A stretch of 64,000 nt of DNA, taken from assembly GCF_000015505.1 (NCBI RefSeq), contig NC_008758.1:124001-188000 (forward strand), written 5' to 3'. This stretch comes from Polaromonas naphthalenivorans CJ2 (GTDB lineage Bacteria; Pseudomonadota; Gammaproteobacteria; Burkholderiales; Burkholderiaceae_C). Of this stretch, positions 24,424 to 33,005 are shown in pieces; position 1 is the stretch's first letter; the number at the start of each line of letters is the position of its first letter. Made by a program: the position numbers and the translations under genes. The notes under the pieces were generated by a model. The model searched no databases and was not told the origin of the DNA. It was given only the letters and a program-made list of their open reading frames with translations.

Positions 24424-27400
24424 GGCAAAAACCAAATTAAGCGACATTGTTCGCATTGCTCGGCACTATCAGCGCTCCATCCGCATTGACATTGACTATG
24501 GGCGATCTGACGCGTTAAATGGATATATCTGCCATGGCACAGCTGTTGGTGTTCTCGACAGCATGTGCAAGCAACTGACCTCCACGAACCAACGTGCGTT
24601 CACTTGGACTGGACCTTTCGGCGGGGGGAAATCGTCATTGGCGGTTGCTCTCGCGAGCGCCGTCGGCCCAAGCAAGTCATTGCGCATGCGTGCTCGCGAG
24701 GTCCTATGCCTTGAAAAACTACCCCTGTTCGATGAGGCTTTTCCCTTTAAAAAGGGCTGGCTCGCGATTCCCATTGTCGGAAAGCGCACGAGCATCGTGC
24801 AAGAGCTTTCAAAAGGAATGCGAGCGGCTCTCGGCCTGGGAAGCGAAGAAAAAAAAACCTCTCCGACCGCCCTCATCGAGGACTTATGTGAAGCGGCTGA
24901 GTCAAAGCAACATGACGGCGTCCTGATCATCATCGATGAAATGGGAAAGTTTCTTGAGGCTGCCGCGTTGGGGGTCGGCGATGACGTTTACTTCTTCCAG
25001 GAATTGGCCGAGGCATCAGCGCGCTCGGCGGGCAAGATCGTCGTCGTAGGCATTCTCCATCAGTCGTTCAGTCAATACGCGACGCGCCTCGGTATCGACA
25101 CCCGCGATGACTGGACCAAGGTCCAAGGCCGATACGCTGATATTCCGCTGGTAGCTGCGAGCGATGAAGTAGTCGAGCTGATCGGACGGGCAATTGAGGT
25201 CGACAAGCGGCCGCCCTGGATGTTTGATGCGTCGAAGGCAATTGCTGATTCAATTCGAACGCGCCGCCCCGCCGTAGGCTCTGATTTCGCGAACAGCCTC
25301 AATGCTTGCTGGCCTCTACATCCCGCCATGGCCGCTCTCCTCGGCCCCATATCTAAAAGGCAATTCGGACAAAACGAGCGTAGCACTTTTGGTTTTCTAG
25401 CATCAGTTGAGCCGTTCGGCTTCCGCTCCTATTTGGAAAACACGCCGTTGCCAGAGGCGTCTTGGTATAGGCCAGACAACTACTGGGATTACCTGCGTGC
25501 TAACTTGGAGCCAGCGATCCTCGCCTCGACAGACGGGCATCGTTGGGCGCAGGCTGTCGAAGCTGTCGAGCGCACCGAAGCGAAAACAAGCGAATCGATC
25601 TACCTGATTTTAATCAAGAGCATTGCGATCATCGATTTATTTCGAAACGGATCAGGCCTGGCGGCAGAAGAGAGTGTTCTGGTGTCAGTGCTTTATGACC
25701 GCTCCAAACGAAAAGTTGAAGAGGCATTGCAGCAACTCTCGGACTGGAAGGTAATCCTCTACAAAAAGCACATCAGCGCCTGGTCGGTTTTCGAAGGCAG
25801 CGATTTTGACATCGAGTCGGCGATTTCGCAAGCAAGAGGCGCGCTCCCGGGCGTGGATTTTGCGCTGTTGACTAGCCTTACCAATCTTTATCCGATCATC
25901 GCGAAACGTCACTATCACCATACTGGCACGATGCGGTGGATGACCATGGCCCTGTGCAGACTGGAAGATGCTGAGCGGATCACGACCAACTTCAAGCCAC
26001 AGAAGGGTGAGTTCGGTCAATTTTTGCTCGCACTGCCTGGCCGCACAGCTGAGCTCACATCGGCTGTGCGCCACAGCCATGAAATATCGCGGATCGCTCC
26101 ATGGCCCATGGTCGTCGGAGTACCGCCGAATCACGTGCGCATCGAAGATTTTGGAGCCGAACTTCTCGCCTTGCAGCACGTCCAATCCCGTCATGAACTC
26201 AGCGGTGACCAAGTAGCGCGACGTGAGGTTCAAGCCAGGCTTTCATCCGTCAGAGCCAACCTTGAAGAGCAACTCAGGGCGGCTGTTTCAAAAGCCACTT
26301 GGACAGCAGCAGATCTTGAGCCGGTGGAAGGAAGCCGTCTCTCCCACATGGCCTCCAACTTGGCCGACGTCGTCTATGAGTACGCGCCGGAGTTGTGGAG
26401 TGAGTTGATCAATCGCGACAGCCCATCAAGCAACAGTGTCAAAGGCCGCCGTGATTTGTTGTATCGCATGCTCACCCATGAAGAGGAGCCGTCCTTGGGC
26501 ATGGAGGGTTTCCCAGCTGAGCGCGGACTCTACGAGACGCTTCTCAAAGCGACTGGCTTGCATCGGAAGGACATCAACGGCATGTGGGGTTTTATGCCCC
26601 CCACTAAGAAAGACTCACCAACGTTCGTGAAACTCTGGGATGAGACCAAGAAAAAGTTCGCAGACATTAATGCGCGCGTCAAAGCATCTGAAATCCACGA
26701 GATGTGGGCCGCTCCGCCTTTTGGCGTTAGAAACGGAATGGTTCCGGTAATTTTCACCGCATTCCTGCTCGCCCACAAAGGAAACGTCGCCGTCTATAAG
26801 GACGGCATTTTCATCGCGCGAATGACTGACGCTGACATTGACGAATACCTGCAAGACGAAAAGCGATTCTCGCTTCGCTGGATCGTCATCGATGCCGAAA
26901 AGACGGGGATCCTCGCGGGTATATCGGAGATATTGGCTCAGGTTGGCGCTGCTTCAGGAGCCAAAGACCCTTTAGAGGCCGCACGTGGCTTGGTGGCGCT
27001 GGTTGTTGGCTTGCCCATGTGGAGCCAGAGAACCCACCGCATAAGCCACGAGGCTCGCTTGATCAGGGATACGCTCTTGAAGGCGCACGATCCACACAAG
27101 GTTCTTTTCATTGATCTCGCGGCGATTTTGGAAAGTTCTGGAGGCGATTCCTATGTGAATGCTCTGCGAGGTCCGATTGTGGAAATTTCAGGCGCATATG
27201 ACGCGCTATTAAAGGAAATAGAGACTTCTTTGCTTGAAGCGCTTGACGCTCCGGCTGATCGGCTCGACCGTCTCCAAGCAAGGGCGTTCGCGGTTGAAGG
27301 CGTGACGGGCGATTTGCGCCAGGACGCTTTCGCAGCTCGACTCTCCAAACACGACGGCACCAAAGAAAGCATGGAAGGAATTTTGAGCTTGGCTGCGAAC

Positions 27401-27751
27401 AAGCCGCCGCGCGATTGGAATGACCGGGACATCGACGCAGCCCAGCTTGAACTTGCTCAGGCAGCTCTGCGGTTCAGGCAAGCCGAAGCTTTCGTCTCGG
27501 TCAAAGGCCGAAAGCCCACCAGCGAAGCGTTCGCGGTGGTCATGGGCGCGGGTGCCGAAACCATCACCGTGTCCCGCGCGTTCTCGTTGTCGGATCGGCA
27601 CCGGGAAACCGTGGAAGCCATGGCCGACAAGCTGGCATTGGAATTGAAGTCAGGCGGCATGGACACCAACGTACTTCTAGCGGTCTTGGCCCGCGCGGGC
27701 ATGAGGCTCACTGTCGATGACGACACACAAAAGGAGAAATCGCATGGCTGA
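24416..27751 (+). CDS. sspC: SspC-like large P-loop ATPase
   Basis: A 1111-residue ATPase with Walker A GPFGGGKS (residues 66-73), Walker B VLIIIDEMGKFLE (about 166-178) and a long, mostly helical remainder with no membrane segment. Large ATPases of this shape (also BrxC-like) accompany DNA-modification defence systems; next to DUF4007 and PAPS-reductase-like genes it fits SspC, which is needed for phosphorothioation. ATG 24416 overlaps the sspB stop by 8 bases; a TTG 12 bases earlier is possible. The stop in turn overlaps sspD, so all three proteins should be made in a fixed ratio. Confidence 0.75.
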   Translation: MTEAKTKLSDIVRIARHYQRSIRIDIDYGRSDALNGYICHGTAVGVLDSMCKQLTSTNQRAFTWTGPFGGGKSSLAVALASAVGPSKSLRMRAREVLCLEKLPLFDEAFPFKKGWLAIPIVGKRTSIVQELSKGMRAALGLGSEEKKTSPTALIEDLCEAAESKQHDGVLIIIDEMGKFLEAAALGVGDDVYFFQELAEASARSAGKIVVVGILHQSFSQYATRLGIDTRDDWTKVQGRYADIPLVAASDEVVELIGRAIEVDKRPPWMFDASKAIADSIRTRRPAVGSDFANSLNACWPLHPAMAALLGPISKRQFGQNERSTFGFLASVEPFGFRSYLENTPLPEASWYRPDNYWDYLRANLEPAILASTDGHRWAQAVEAVERTEAKTSESIYLILIKSIAIIDLFRNGSGLAAEESVLVSVLYDRSKRKVEEALQQLSDWKVILYKKHISAWSVFEGSDFDIESAISQARGALPGVDFALLTSLTNLYPIIAKRHYHHTGTMRWMTMALCRLEDAERITTNFKPQKGEFGQFLLALPGRTAELTSAVRHSHEISRIAPWPMVVGVPPNHVRIEDFGAELLALQHVQSRHELSGDQVARREVQARLSSVRANLEEQLRAAVSKATWTAADLEPVEGSRLSHMASNLADVVYEYAPELWSELINRDSPSSNSVKGRRDLLYRMLTHEEEPSLGMEGFPAERGLYETLLKATGLHRKDINGMWGFMPPTKKDSPTFVKLWDETKKKFADINARVKASEIHEMWAAPPFGVRNGMVPVIFTAFLLAHKGNVAVYKDGIFIARMTDADIDEYLQDEKRFSLRWIVIDAEKTGILAGISEILAQVGAASGAKDPLEAARGLVALVVGLPMWSQRTHRISHEARLIRDTLLKAHDPHKVLFIDLAAILESSGGDSYVNALRGPIVEISGAYDALLKEIETSLLEALDAPADRLDRLQARAFAVEGVTGDLRQDAFAARLSKHDGTKESMEGILSLAANKPPRDWNDRDIDAAQLELAQAALRFRQAEAFVSVKGRKPTSEAFAVVMGAGAETITVSRAFSLSDRHRETVEAMADKLALELKSGGMDTNVLLAVLARAGMRLTVDDDTQKEKSHG

Positions 27752-28583
27752 CAAACATGTCTTGGGCATATCCGGCGGCAAGGACAGCGCAGCGCTCGCG
27801 GTCTTCGTGCGGCAAAACCACCCTGAGTTAGATGTCGAGTATTTCTTCACCGACACCGGCAAAGAGCTGCCGGAGGTCTATGAGTTTCTTGGTAGGCTCG
27901 AAGGTTTTCTGGGCAAACCCATCCTGCGTCTGAATCCGCGCCGCGACTTCGATTTTTGGCTGCGCGAATATCATAACTTTTTGCCCTCGGCCCAGACGCG
28001 TTGGTGCACCCGCCAATTAAAGTTGGCCCCGTTCGAGCAATGGATTCGCCCCATGCTCAACGCTGGCGACAAAGTTACGACCTACGTGGCGATCCGCGCA
28101 GATGAGGAATACCGTGAAGGCTACACCTCCAAGCATAACAACTTGAAAGTAAGCCTCCCCTTCCGGGACGCCGGCATCGACAAGCGTGGGGTTATGGACA
28201 TCCTGGACTCATCAGGAGTGGGTCTGCCCAAGTATTACGACTGGCGCTCGCGCAGCGGCTGCACTTTCTGTTTCTTTCAGCAGAAGATCGAGTGGGTCCG
28301 CCTTAAAGAGCGCCACCCCGAGGCATTTGAGGAAGCAAAGCAGTATGAGAAGAATGCCCTTGAACACGGGTCGCCCTTCACATGGACGCAGCGCGAATCA
28401 TTGAGCGAACTGGAAAAGCCAGCCCGCGTCATTCAAATCGTCACCGATTTCGAACGCCGGAAGCAACGCGACCTCGCCAGCCGTCCCGTGAATCCTCTAC
28501 GACCTGTCGATGCTATTGAGGACATTGACGATATTTTTGGCGAGGACGAAGGTGGTGGCGCTTGCGTTGTATGCCATAAATAG
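27744..28583 (+). CDS. sspD: SspD-like phosphorothioation PP-loop enzyme (PAPS-reductase family)
   Basis: A 279-residue ATP-pyrophosphatase-type enzyme with the PP-loop SGGKDS (residues 10-15), EYFFTDTGKELPEVYEFL, RWCTRQLKLAPF and a Cys pair in RSGCTFCFFQQ, plus a C-terminal CVVC. SspD/DndC enzymes activate the DNA backbone with ATP and deliver sulfur; the cysteines may carry sulfur or a cluster. ATG 27744 follows AAGGAG and overlaps the sspC stop by 8 bases. It ends only 9 bases before the end of the convergent operon. A free-standing PAPS reductase is unlikely given the two upstream partners. Confidence 0.85.
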   Translation: MADKHVLGISGGKDSAALAVFVRQNHPELDVEYFFTDTGKELPEVYEFLGRLEGFLGKPILRLNPRRDFDFWLREYHNFLPSAQTRWCTRQLKLAPFEQWIRPMLNAGDKVTTYVAIRADEEYREGYTSKHNNLKVSLPFRDAGIDKRGVMDILDSSGVGLPKYYDWRSRSGCTFCFFQQKIEWVRLKERHPEAFEEAKQYEKNALEHGSPFTWTQRESLSELEKPARVIQIVTDFERRKQRDLASRPVNPLRPVDAIEDIDDIFGEDEGGGACVVCHK

Positions 28584-28592
28584 TCGTGCAGC

Positions 28593-30620
28593 TTAATCTT
28601 TGACGGCTGTGTCCGCCACCATGATCAGCCTCACGGTACCTAGAGGCACGTTGATTGTCTTAACCGTAAGAAACGCCTTCTCAACGTCGCCATAGTAGAT
28701 TCCCAAAGTGACATCGGAAATGATGGTTTCATCCAGCTTTCTACCAAGACGAAATGCATTCGCGAGCCCCACTACGTCCTGATCTTCGATCGTTCCGGCG
28801 TTTTTCATTTCACGTTCCAACCATATCGCCAAGCGAATGCTGTCGTCGTCTTGAAAGGAAAAAAGTGAAGCGTCCCTCGCCACTTGGACAACCCGACCCT
28901 TTTGTTCGTCGTTCAGATAGGTGACCAAACCGGTCTTGCCGAATCGATCACCTTTAAGGAACATTTTCACCGGGAAGCTGCCCTCTCTAGCCATGACGAA
29001 CGAAGCAGGCCTTGTCATCTGGTTCGCAGTTGCTTGAACGAAATGGGTTGCTATATCAGATCGCAAACGCCCGAAACTTTTGAAGCCTTGCGCTTCCGAA
29101 AAGCTGAGAAAATTCGTAATCGGCATCGCAATTGTCCTGCCAGGAATAAATTTAAGATCAAACTCTTGATCGCCTGAATAGAGTCCACGCGCAACCAAGT
29201 CTTGAGTCGTAAAAGCCTGCAGGCTATGAGCCAAAGCCTCATGAATAGAGGCCGTGGCAAAAATTGCCGACCGATTGTCAGGGTCGGGTTTAGTGGCGGC
29301 GTTCAGGTCGCATTGCTGAGTGATATGAATCAAACACTCGCCACCAGCTTTCAACTCTTTAGCGATCACAGTACCAAACGGCACCCTCGTGTTGAATTCT
29401 TGAATTGGACTTGCAACTCCTTTTCCATAGAACTCGCTTGCGCTTGGCCATCCAACCCAAGTGAATCGAGAAAATAATCCTCGAGCGACCTTGGGGTCAA
29501 CGAGGGGGGACAGGAAACGGTTTTTGATCTTTGTGACGTCAGCGGGATCTAGCTCCCTGCGGAAACACTGGTCCAAATCCGCCACCGCTTTACCTACGGG
29601 GCCATCTGATTCAACATGCCACAAATACTCGCGTGCAACCAATTCTCCCAAATGCCCATCATAGGGATCGTTGTCTTTGATCGCCGTGTGATGGATGCGC
29701 TGCATGGCAGCGGCATCGAGGTTCCACAAGGTTGCCGCCGCTTTTGTTTGAGCATTGTCGAGCGCTCTGATCCAAGATTTTACGAACAGCCTCATGTTGT
29801 GTGCGCTATCTCGTTGTTTGGTGAGTTGGTCATAAACCAGCTGCAAACCCCTCGCTTTGAAGTCAAGAGCGCTCAAGTCGGCTTTGGGCAATATCCACAA
29901 TCCAGCCGCGCTTATATTCGACCTTACGCTGAAGTTTTTTCTATGGATTTTGAGTTCCGCATGGGTGGACATTAAAACCAAAGGTGGAAGCCTTGAAGCA
30001 CCGGCCGCTTCTGAAATTTCCACAAGATAGGCCGTCATCTCGTCCACCGGACTCGCACTGGCCTTCAATACTAGGTCAAGAAATACAAAATCGTAATCAA
30101 GGAGGTCTGCTGCCGGCGGTCGCATCGCCACGATATCTATTTCATAGATTGGCTTCGGAAAAGCCTGCTCAAACTGCAAACGCAGGTCTTCCACTCGACC
30201 AAATTTCGCCACAAAATTAGCGAAGTGCTTTTTCAAACCAGGTGTAGCTTTGACATCGAATATCGGTTGGACGAGAACCTCTTGTATGAAACCATCAGAC
30301 GTCAAAAATGATGCAAATTTCGCATGGTCATTTTGCATCTCGCTAGCGTCAAAGATCTGACCAGCGATTGCAAGGATTTCAACCGCTTCAGGACTGTCTG
30401 GGTCACCGAGCAATGCACCAGCTCCAGGATCAAGCTGATCTAAGTGAGAGCGATCCATACCCGCGAGCTCATCATCCACTACCAATATCTTTATTGCAGG
30501 CGGCGCGACAAGCGGCTCAGTTGATGCTGCTTTCGGAGCAGCAGTGTGGGCGGCATGGTCTACGAACTCGGGAGTGGCTGAAGCGATAGCCAATCCATTG
30601 CAAATGCTGTGTGCGATCAT
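28593..30620 (-). CDS. Large protein with atypical receiver domain, partner of the dual-GHKL protein
   Basis: A 675-residue protein. ILVVDDELAG (Asp49-Asp50), YDFVFLDLVL (Asp182 as candidate phosphoacceptor), LVLMSTH (Ser218/Thr219) and ILPKADL (Lys246) follow the order of a receiver domain. However, some 130 residues separate the acidic pair from the phosphoacceptor instead of about 40, so an extra helical insert interrupts the fold. The remaining 420 residues match nothing I recognise (WHVESDGPVGKAVADLD, LIHITQQCDLN). Its ATG overlaps the stop of the GHKL gene by 4 bases, indicating a coupled kinase/receiver pair. It may be the output or effector of that pair in the SspFGH operon. Receiver identity is inferred from the motifs. 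Confidence 0.6.
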   Translation of the reverse strand: MIAHSICNGLAIASATPEFVDHAAHTAAPKAASTEPLVAPPAIKILVVDDELAGMDRSHLDQLDPGAGALLGDPDSPEAVEILAIAGQIFDASEMQNDHAKFASFLTSDGFIQEVLVQPIFDVKATPGLKKHFANFVAKFGRVEDLRLQFEQAFPKPIYEIDIVAMRPPAADLLDYDFVFLDLVLKASASPVDEMTAYLVEISEAAGASRLPPLVLMSTHAELKIHRKNFSVRSNISAAGLWILPKADLSALDFKARGLQLVYDQLTKQRDSAHNMRLFVKSWIRALDNAQTKAAATLWNLDAAAMQRIHHTAIKDNDPYDGHLGELVAREYLWHVESDGPVGKAVADLDQCFRRELDPADVTKIKNRFLSPLVDPKVARGLFSRFTWVGWPSASEFYGKGVASPIQEFNTRVPFGTVIAKELKAGGECLIHITQQCDLNAATKPDPDNRSAIFATASIHEALAHSLQAFTTQDLVARGLYSGDQEFDLKFIPGRTIAMPITNFLSFSEAQGFKSFGRLRSDIATHFVQATANQMTRPASFVMAREGSFPVKMFLKGDRFGKTGLVTYLNDEQKGRVVQVARDASLFSFQDDDSIRLAIWLEREMKNAGTIEDQDVVGLANAFRLGRKLDETIISDVTLGIYYGDVEKAFLTVKTINVPLGTVRLIMVADTAVKD

Positions 30621-32971
30621 GCATCACCATCCTTAGGAAGTTCCAAGATAAACGTTCTGAGCTTGCCATCGTCATCCTGAACTTCATCCAGATAAAGACG
30701 CCCACCGTGATAAGCGGCGAGTTCAGAAGCGATATAAAGGCCAAGGCCTTTGCCTTTTCTTCGCATCGAAAAATATGGTCTAAACACAGTGGTAGCGTAT
30801 TCAGGATCGATTCCCGGACCGTTGTCCGTCACGGAGATCGTGAATGCTTTAGTGTCAATTTCAACCGTGAGAAGGCGCTGCTCATCTCCGCTCTTGATGG
30901 ACTTTTGCAACCAGTAGGCAGAATTGGATAAAAGATTCTCCAAGGCCTGGGCTATAAGACCGCGAACCATATGAACAGGAAGCGTCTTGTCTGCCGAGCC
31001 GCCATCTACTTTCAACACTGACCTGATTTCGTGACGCTTAAATCTTGGCTCAAAGCCATTCAAAACCGTTTTAACTTGGGCAACTGCATCATATTTTTCA
31101 CGTCTATTGCGCCCAGACGGACTCATGGCATCAACCGTTCGAATGCGCTTGTTGGTAGCGACGATCTGCCCGCGTAGATTGTCGATCAGATCTACTATGT
31201 CGTCAGTCTTTTTGTTGCCCTGTAGCTGCGCCAGTAGCTCCCCTGTGCGTTCGGTTAACCGAGTCAGCTCATGGATGACTATTTCAACTACGAGGCCGAT
31301 ATTGGCAAGTTCGAGCAATTCGACGCGCGTCTCTCGTGCGAGATCAAGAGCCCGTTTGATCGTCTTTACGTATTCAACCTGGCTGTTGATCTCCTCACGA
31401 ATTTCTACGATTTTGTGCTTGTGCTCCGCCGGAATAAAGCTGACGATTTGATTGAAAGTGCGCAGGGTCTTAGTGAGCCCTGCCTCCGAGCGTCTGAGCG
31501 ACTCCTCCGTGGATTCTTGCGATAAGGCAATTTTTGCTTGGGCTTCCTGAGTGAGGCCAATAAGACCACGAAGTTCGGTGACGATTTCCTCGCCAAGCAA
31601 AGCTTTAAGAAGCTGTTGCTCGGGACAAGCAACCAGACGCTCTCGATTAGCTGCGTCAACTAATTTGGGGTTATTGACTGAGGAGATGGATACGCTTCCC
31701 ACTGTCTGGTAGCGATTTAACGCATAGCCTTTGGTTTTAAGGGCGCGACTGTCCCACTCGAGCCAATCGTCTTCCATGCCACCTGTTTGCCCGACGCGAA
31801 AGCCATCGCGGTAAATAGCGAAACCGCCACACCAAAGATTCAGCTCGTTTGTGACATCCGTTCTGCTTCGGTCAACCGTATTCGCAAACAAAGCCTGCCT
31901 GTTAAACCACAAGCAAGTGGCTTCAAAAGGTCCAAGGCTATGAAAAAGCTCTTCTGGGTAACCAAGTCGTTCTGTCAGCTCACTGAGGGTCCAACTTCTA
32001 TCGTCAGATACCGTCGAATTCCTCCACATTACACTACGCCGCATAACGCTTCCGGCGGCATCAACACCCTTTGGATTGAAGACAACCGTCGCTCTGAACT
32101 GAGAACATTTTTCTAGCCATTCAGGAATAGTGGCGATAGGTTGCCGGTGCCCGTTAAGCAACACGTCCACGGGGTATCGGCGCTTATTGGCGAAAAATGG
32201 ATTTTGCAGCCGACGAAGATATTTCTGAATAAAACTACCGACCTTCTCAGCCGTCCACAAGGCAGTCAAATTGCTGATGGCGACGCTCGTTCCGCTGCTT
32301 TGGACGTCGCCGTCGAAGACTTCTTCTGAAGTCTCGATGGGGACCTCATCGAGAAATTTTTGCGGATCGTCGAACTCAGCCCAAGAAAACCTGACAGTGT
32401 GCAGCGTTTGATCGCCTGACTGCTTTGACTTGACGGCAGCCGTCTGCCCTAATCTCATCATCGAAAGACGCCCAATTCCTTTATCACCCAGAATTGTCGG
32501 ATCTCCAAAAGCTGCATTTTTCTTGGCGATATATTTGCCAGGGGTCCCAATAACTAAAAACCGCGAAGCGACGTCATCAGCACTCATCCCAATACCCGTA
32601 TCACTCACAACGATTTTGAATCGTTCTTTCCGAAATTTATTTACGAATGCAAGAAACTGATCTTGAGTATCCATGTGTTCGGCAAACTCGGCGATTAATT
32701 GGGTTCTAACGACAGAGCTTAGGTCCGATGAAATTGCCTTCTCAGCCATCTCTAGAGTTACCTTTTTTCCGAGCTTTTCTTTCTTCACCTTCTCTGCAAC
32801 GAGCGCCAAAGCAGCCGAATCCGCCGGCGCATCAATGGCCACTGTCACCCGAGGAGACCTCGCGTCAAAAGCGTTTTTAATCAGCTCATTGAGGGCCACG
32901 TCATCAGATGTGATCATCTCAGCGCCCATCTGCTTGAGGGCACGTGCGGCAACGCGAAAGGTGTGTTTCAT
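30617..32971 (-). CDS. Histidine-kinase-like protein with two GHKL ATPase domains
   Basis: A 784-residue protein with two GHKL domains. The N-terminal one is Hsp90/MutL/MORC-like: N-box NELIKNAFDA (28-37), DTGIGM (124-129), GDKGIGR (162-168). The C-terminal one is histidine-kinase-like: N-box ENLLSNS, TDNGPGIDP (about 715-723), FRPYF, GKGLGLYIA (about 740-748). Before it, VVEIVIHELTRL resembles an H-box with a phosphorylatable His, in a coiled-coil stretch. There are no membrane segments, so it senses a cytosolic cue. The gene starts 34 bases after the sspH-like stop and overlaps the receiver gene by 4 bases. A defence sensor or regulator is inferred; I know of no named system with this architecture. 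Confidence 0.75.
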   Translation of the reverse strand: MKHTFRVAARALKQMGAEMITSDDVALNELIKNAFDARSPRVTVAIDAPADSAALALVAEKVKKEKLGKKVTLEMAEKAISSDLSSVVRTQLIAEFAEHMDTQDQFLAFVNKFRKERFKIVVSDTGIGMSADDVASRFLVIGTPGKYIAKKNAAFGDPTILGDKGIGRLSMMRLGQTAAVKSKQSGDQTLHTVRFSWAEFDDPQKFLDEVPIETSEEVFDGDVQSSGTSVAISNLTALWTAEKVGSFIQKYLRRLQNPFFANKRRYPVDVLLNGHRQPIATIPEWLEKCSQFRATVVFNPKGVDAAGSVMRRSVMWRNSTVSDDRSWTLSELTERLGYPEELFHSLGPFEATCLWFNRQALFANTVDRSRTDVTNELNLWCGGFAIYRDGFRVGQTGGMEDDWLEWDSRALKTKGYALNRYQTVGSVSISSVNNPKLVDAANRERLVACPEQQLLKALLGEEIVTELRGLIGLTQEAQAKIALSQESTEESLRRSEAGLTKTLRTFNQIVSFIPAEHKHKIVEIREEINSQVEYVKTIKRALDLARETRVELLELANIGLVVEIVIHELTRLTERTGELLAQLQGNKKTDDIVDLIDNLRGQIVATNKRIRTVDAMSPSGRNRREKYDAVAQVKTVLNGFEPRFKRHEIRSVLKVDGGSADKTLPVHMVRGLIAQALENLLSNSAYWLQKSIKSGDEQRLLTVEIDTKAFTISVTDNGPGIDPEYATTVFRPYFSMRRKGKGLGLYIASELAAYHGGRLYLDEVQDDDGKLRTFILELPKDGDA

Positions 32972-33005
32972 GGGACTATTTTGATCTAGACATAACTGCG
33001 TGGTT

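Noticed and set aside
23500..28583. BREX (BrxC/BrxP-like) reading of the DUF4007-ATPase-PAPS-reductase genes
   Set aside because: No PglZ, PglX or BrxL gene is present, and DUF4007 with an 8-base-coupled PP-loop enzyme fits Ssp better.
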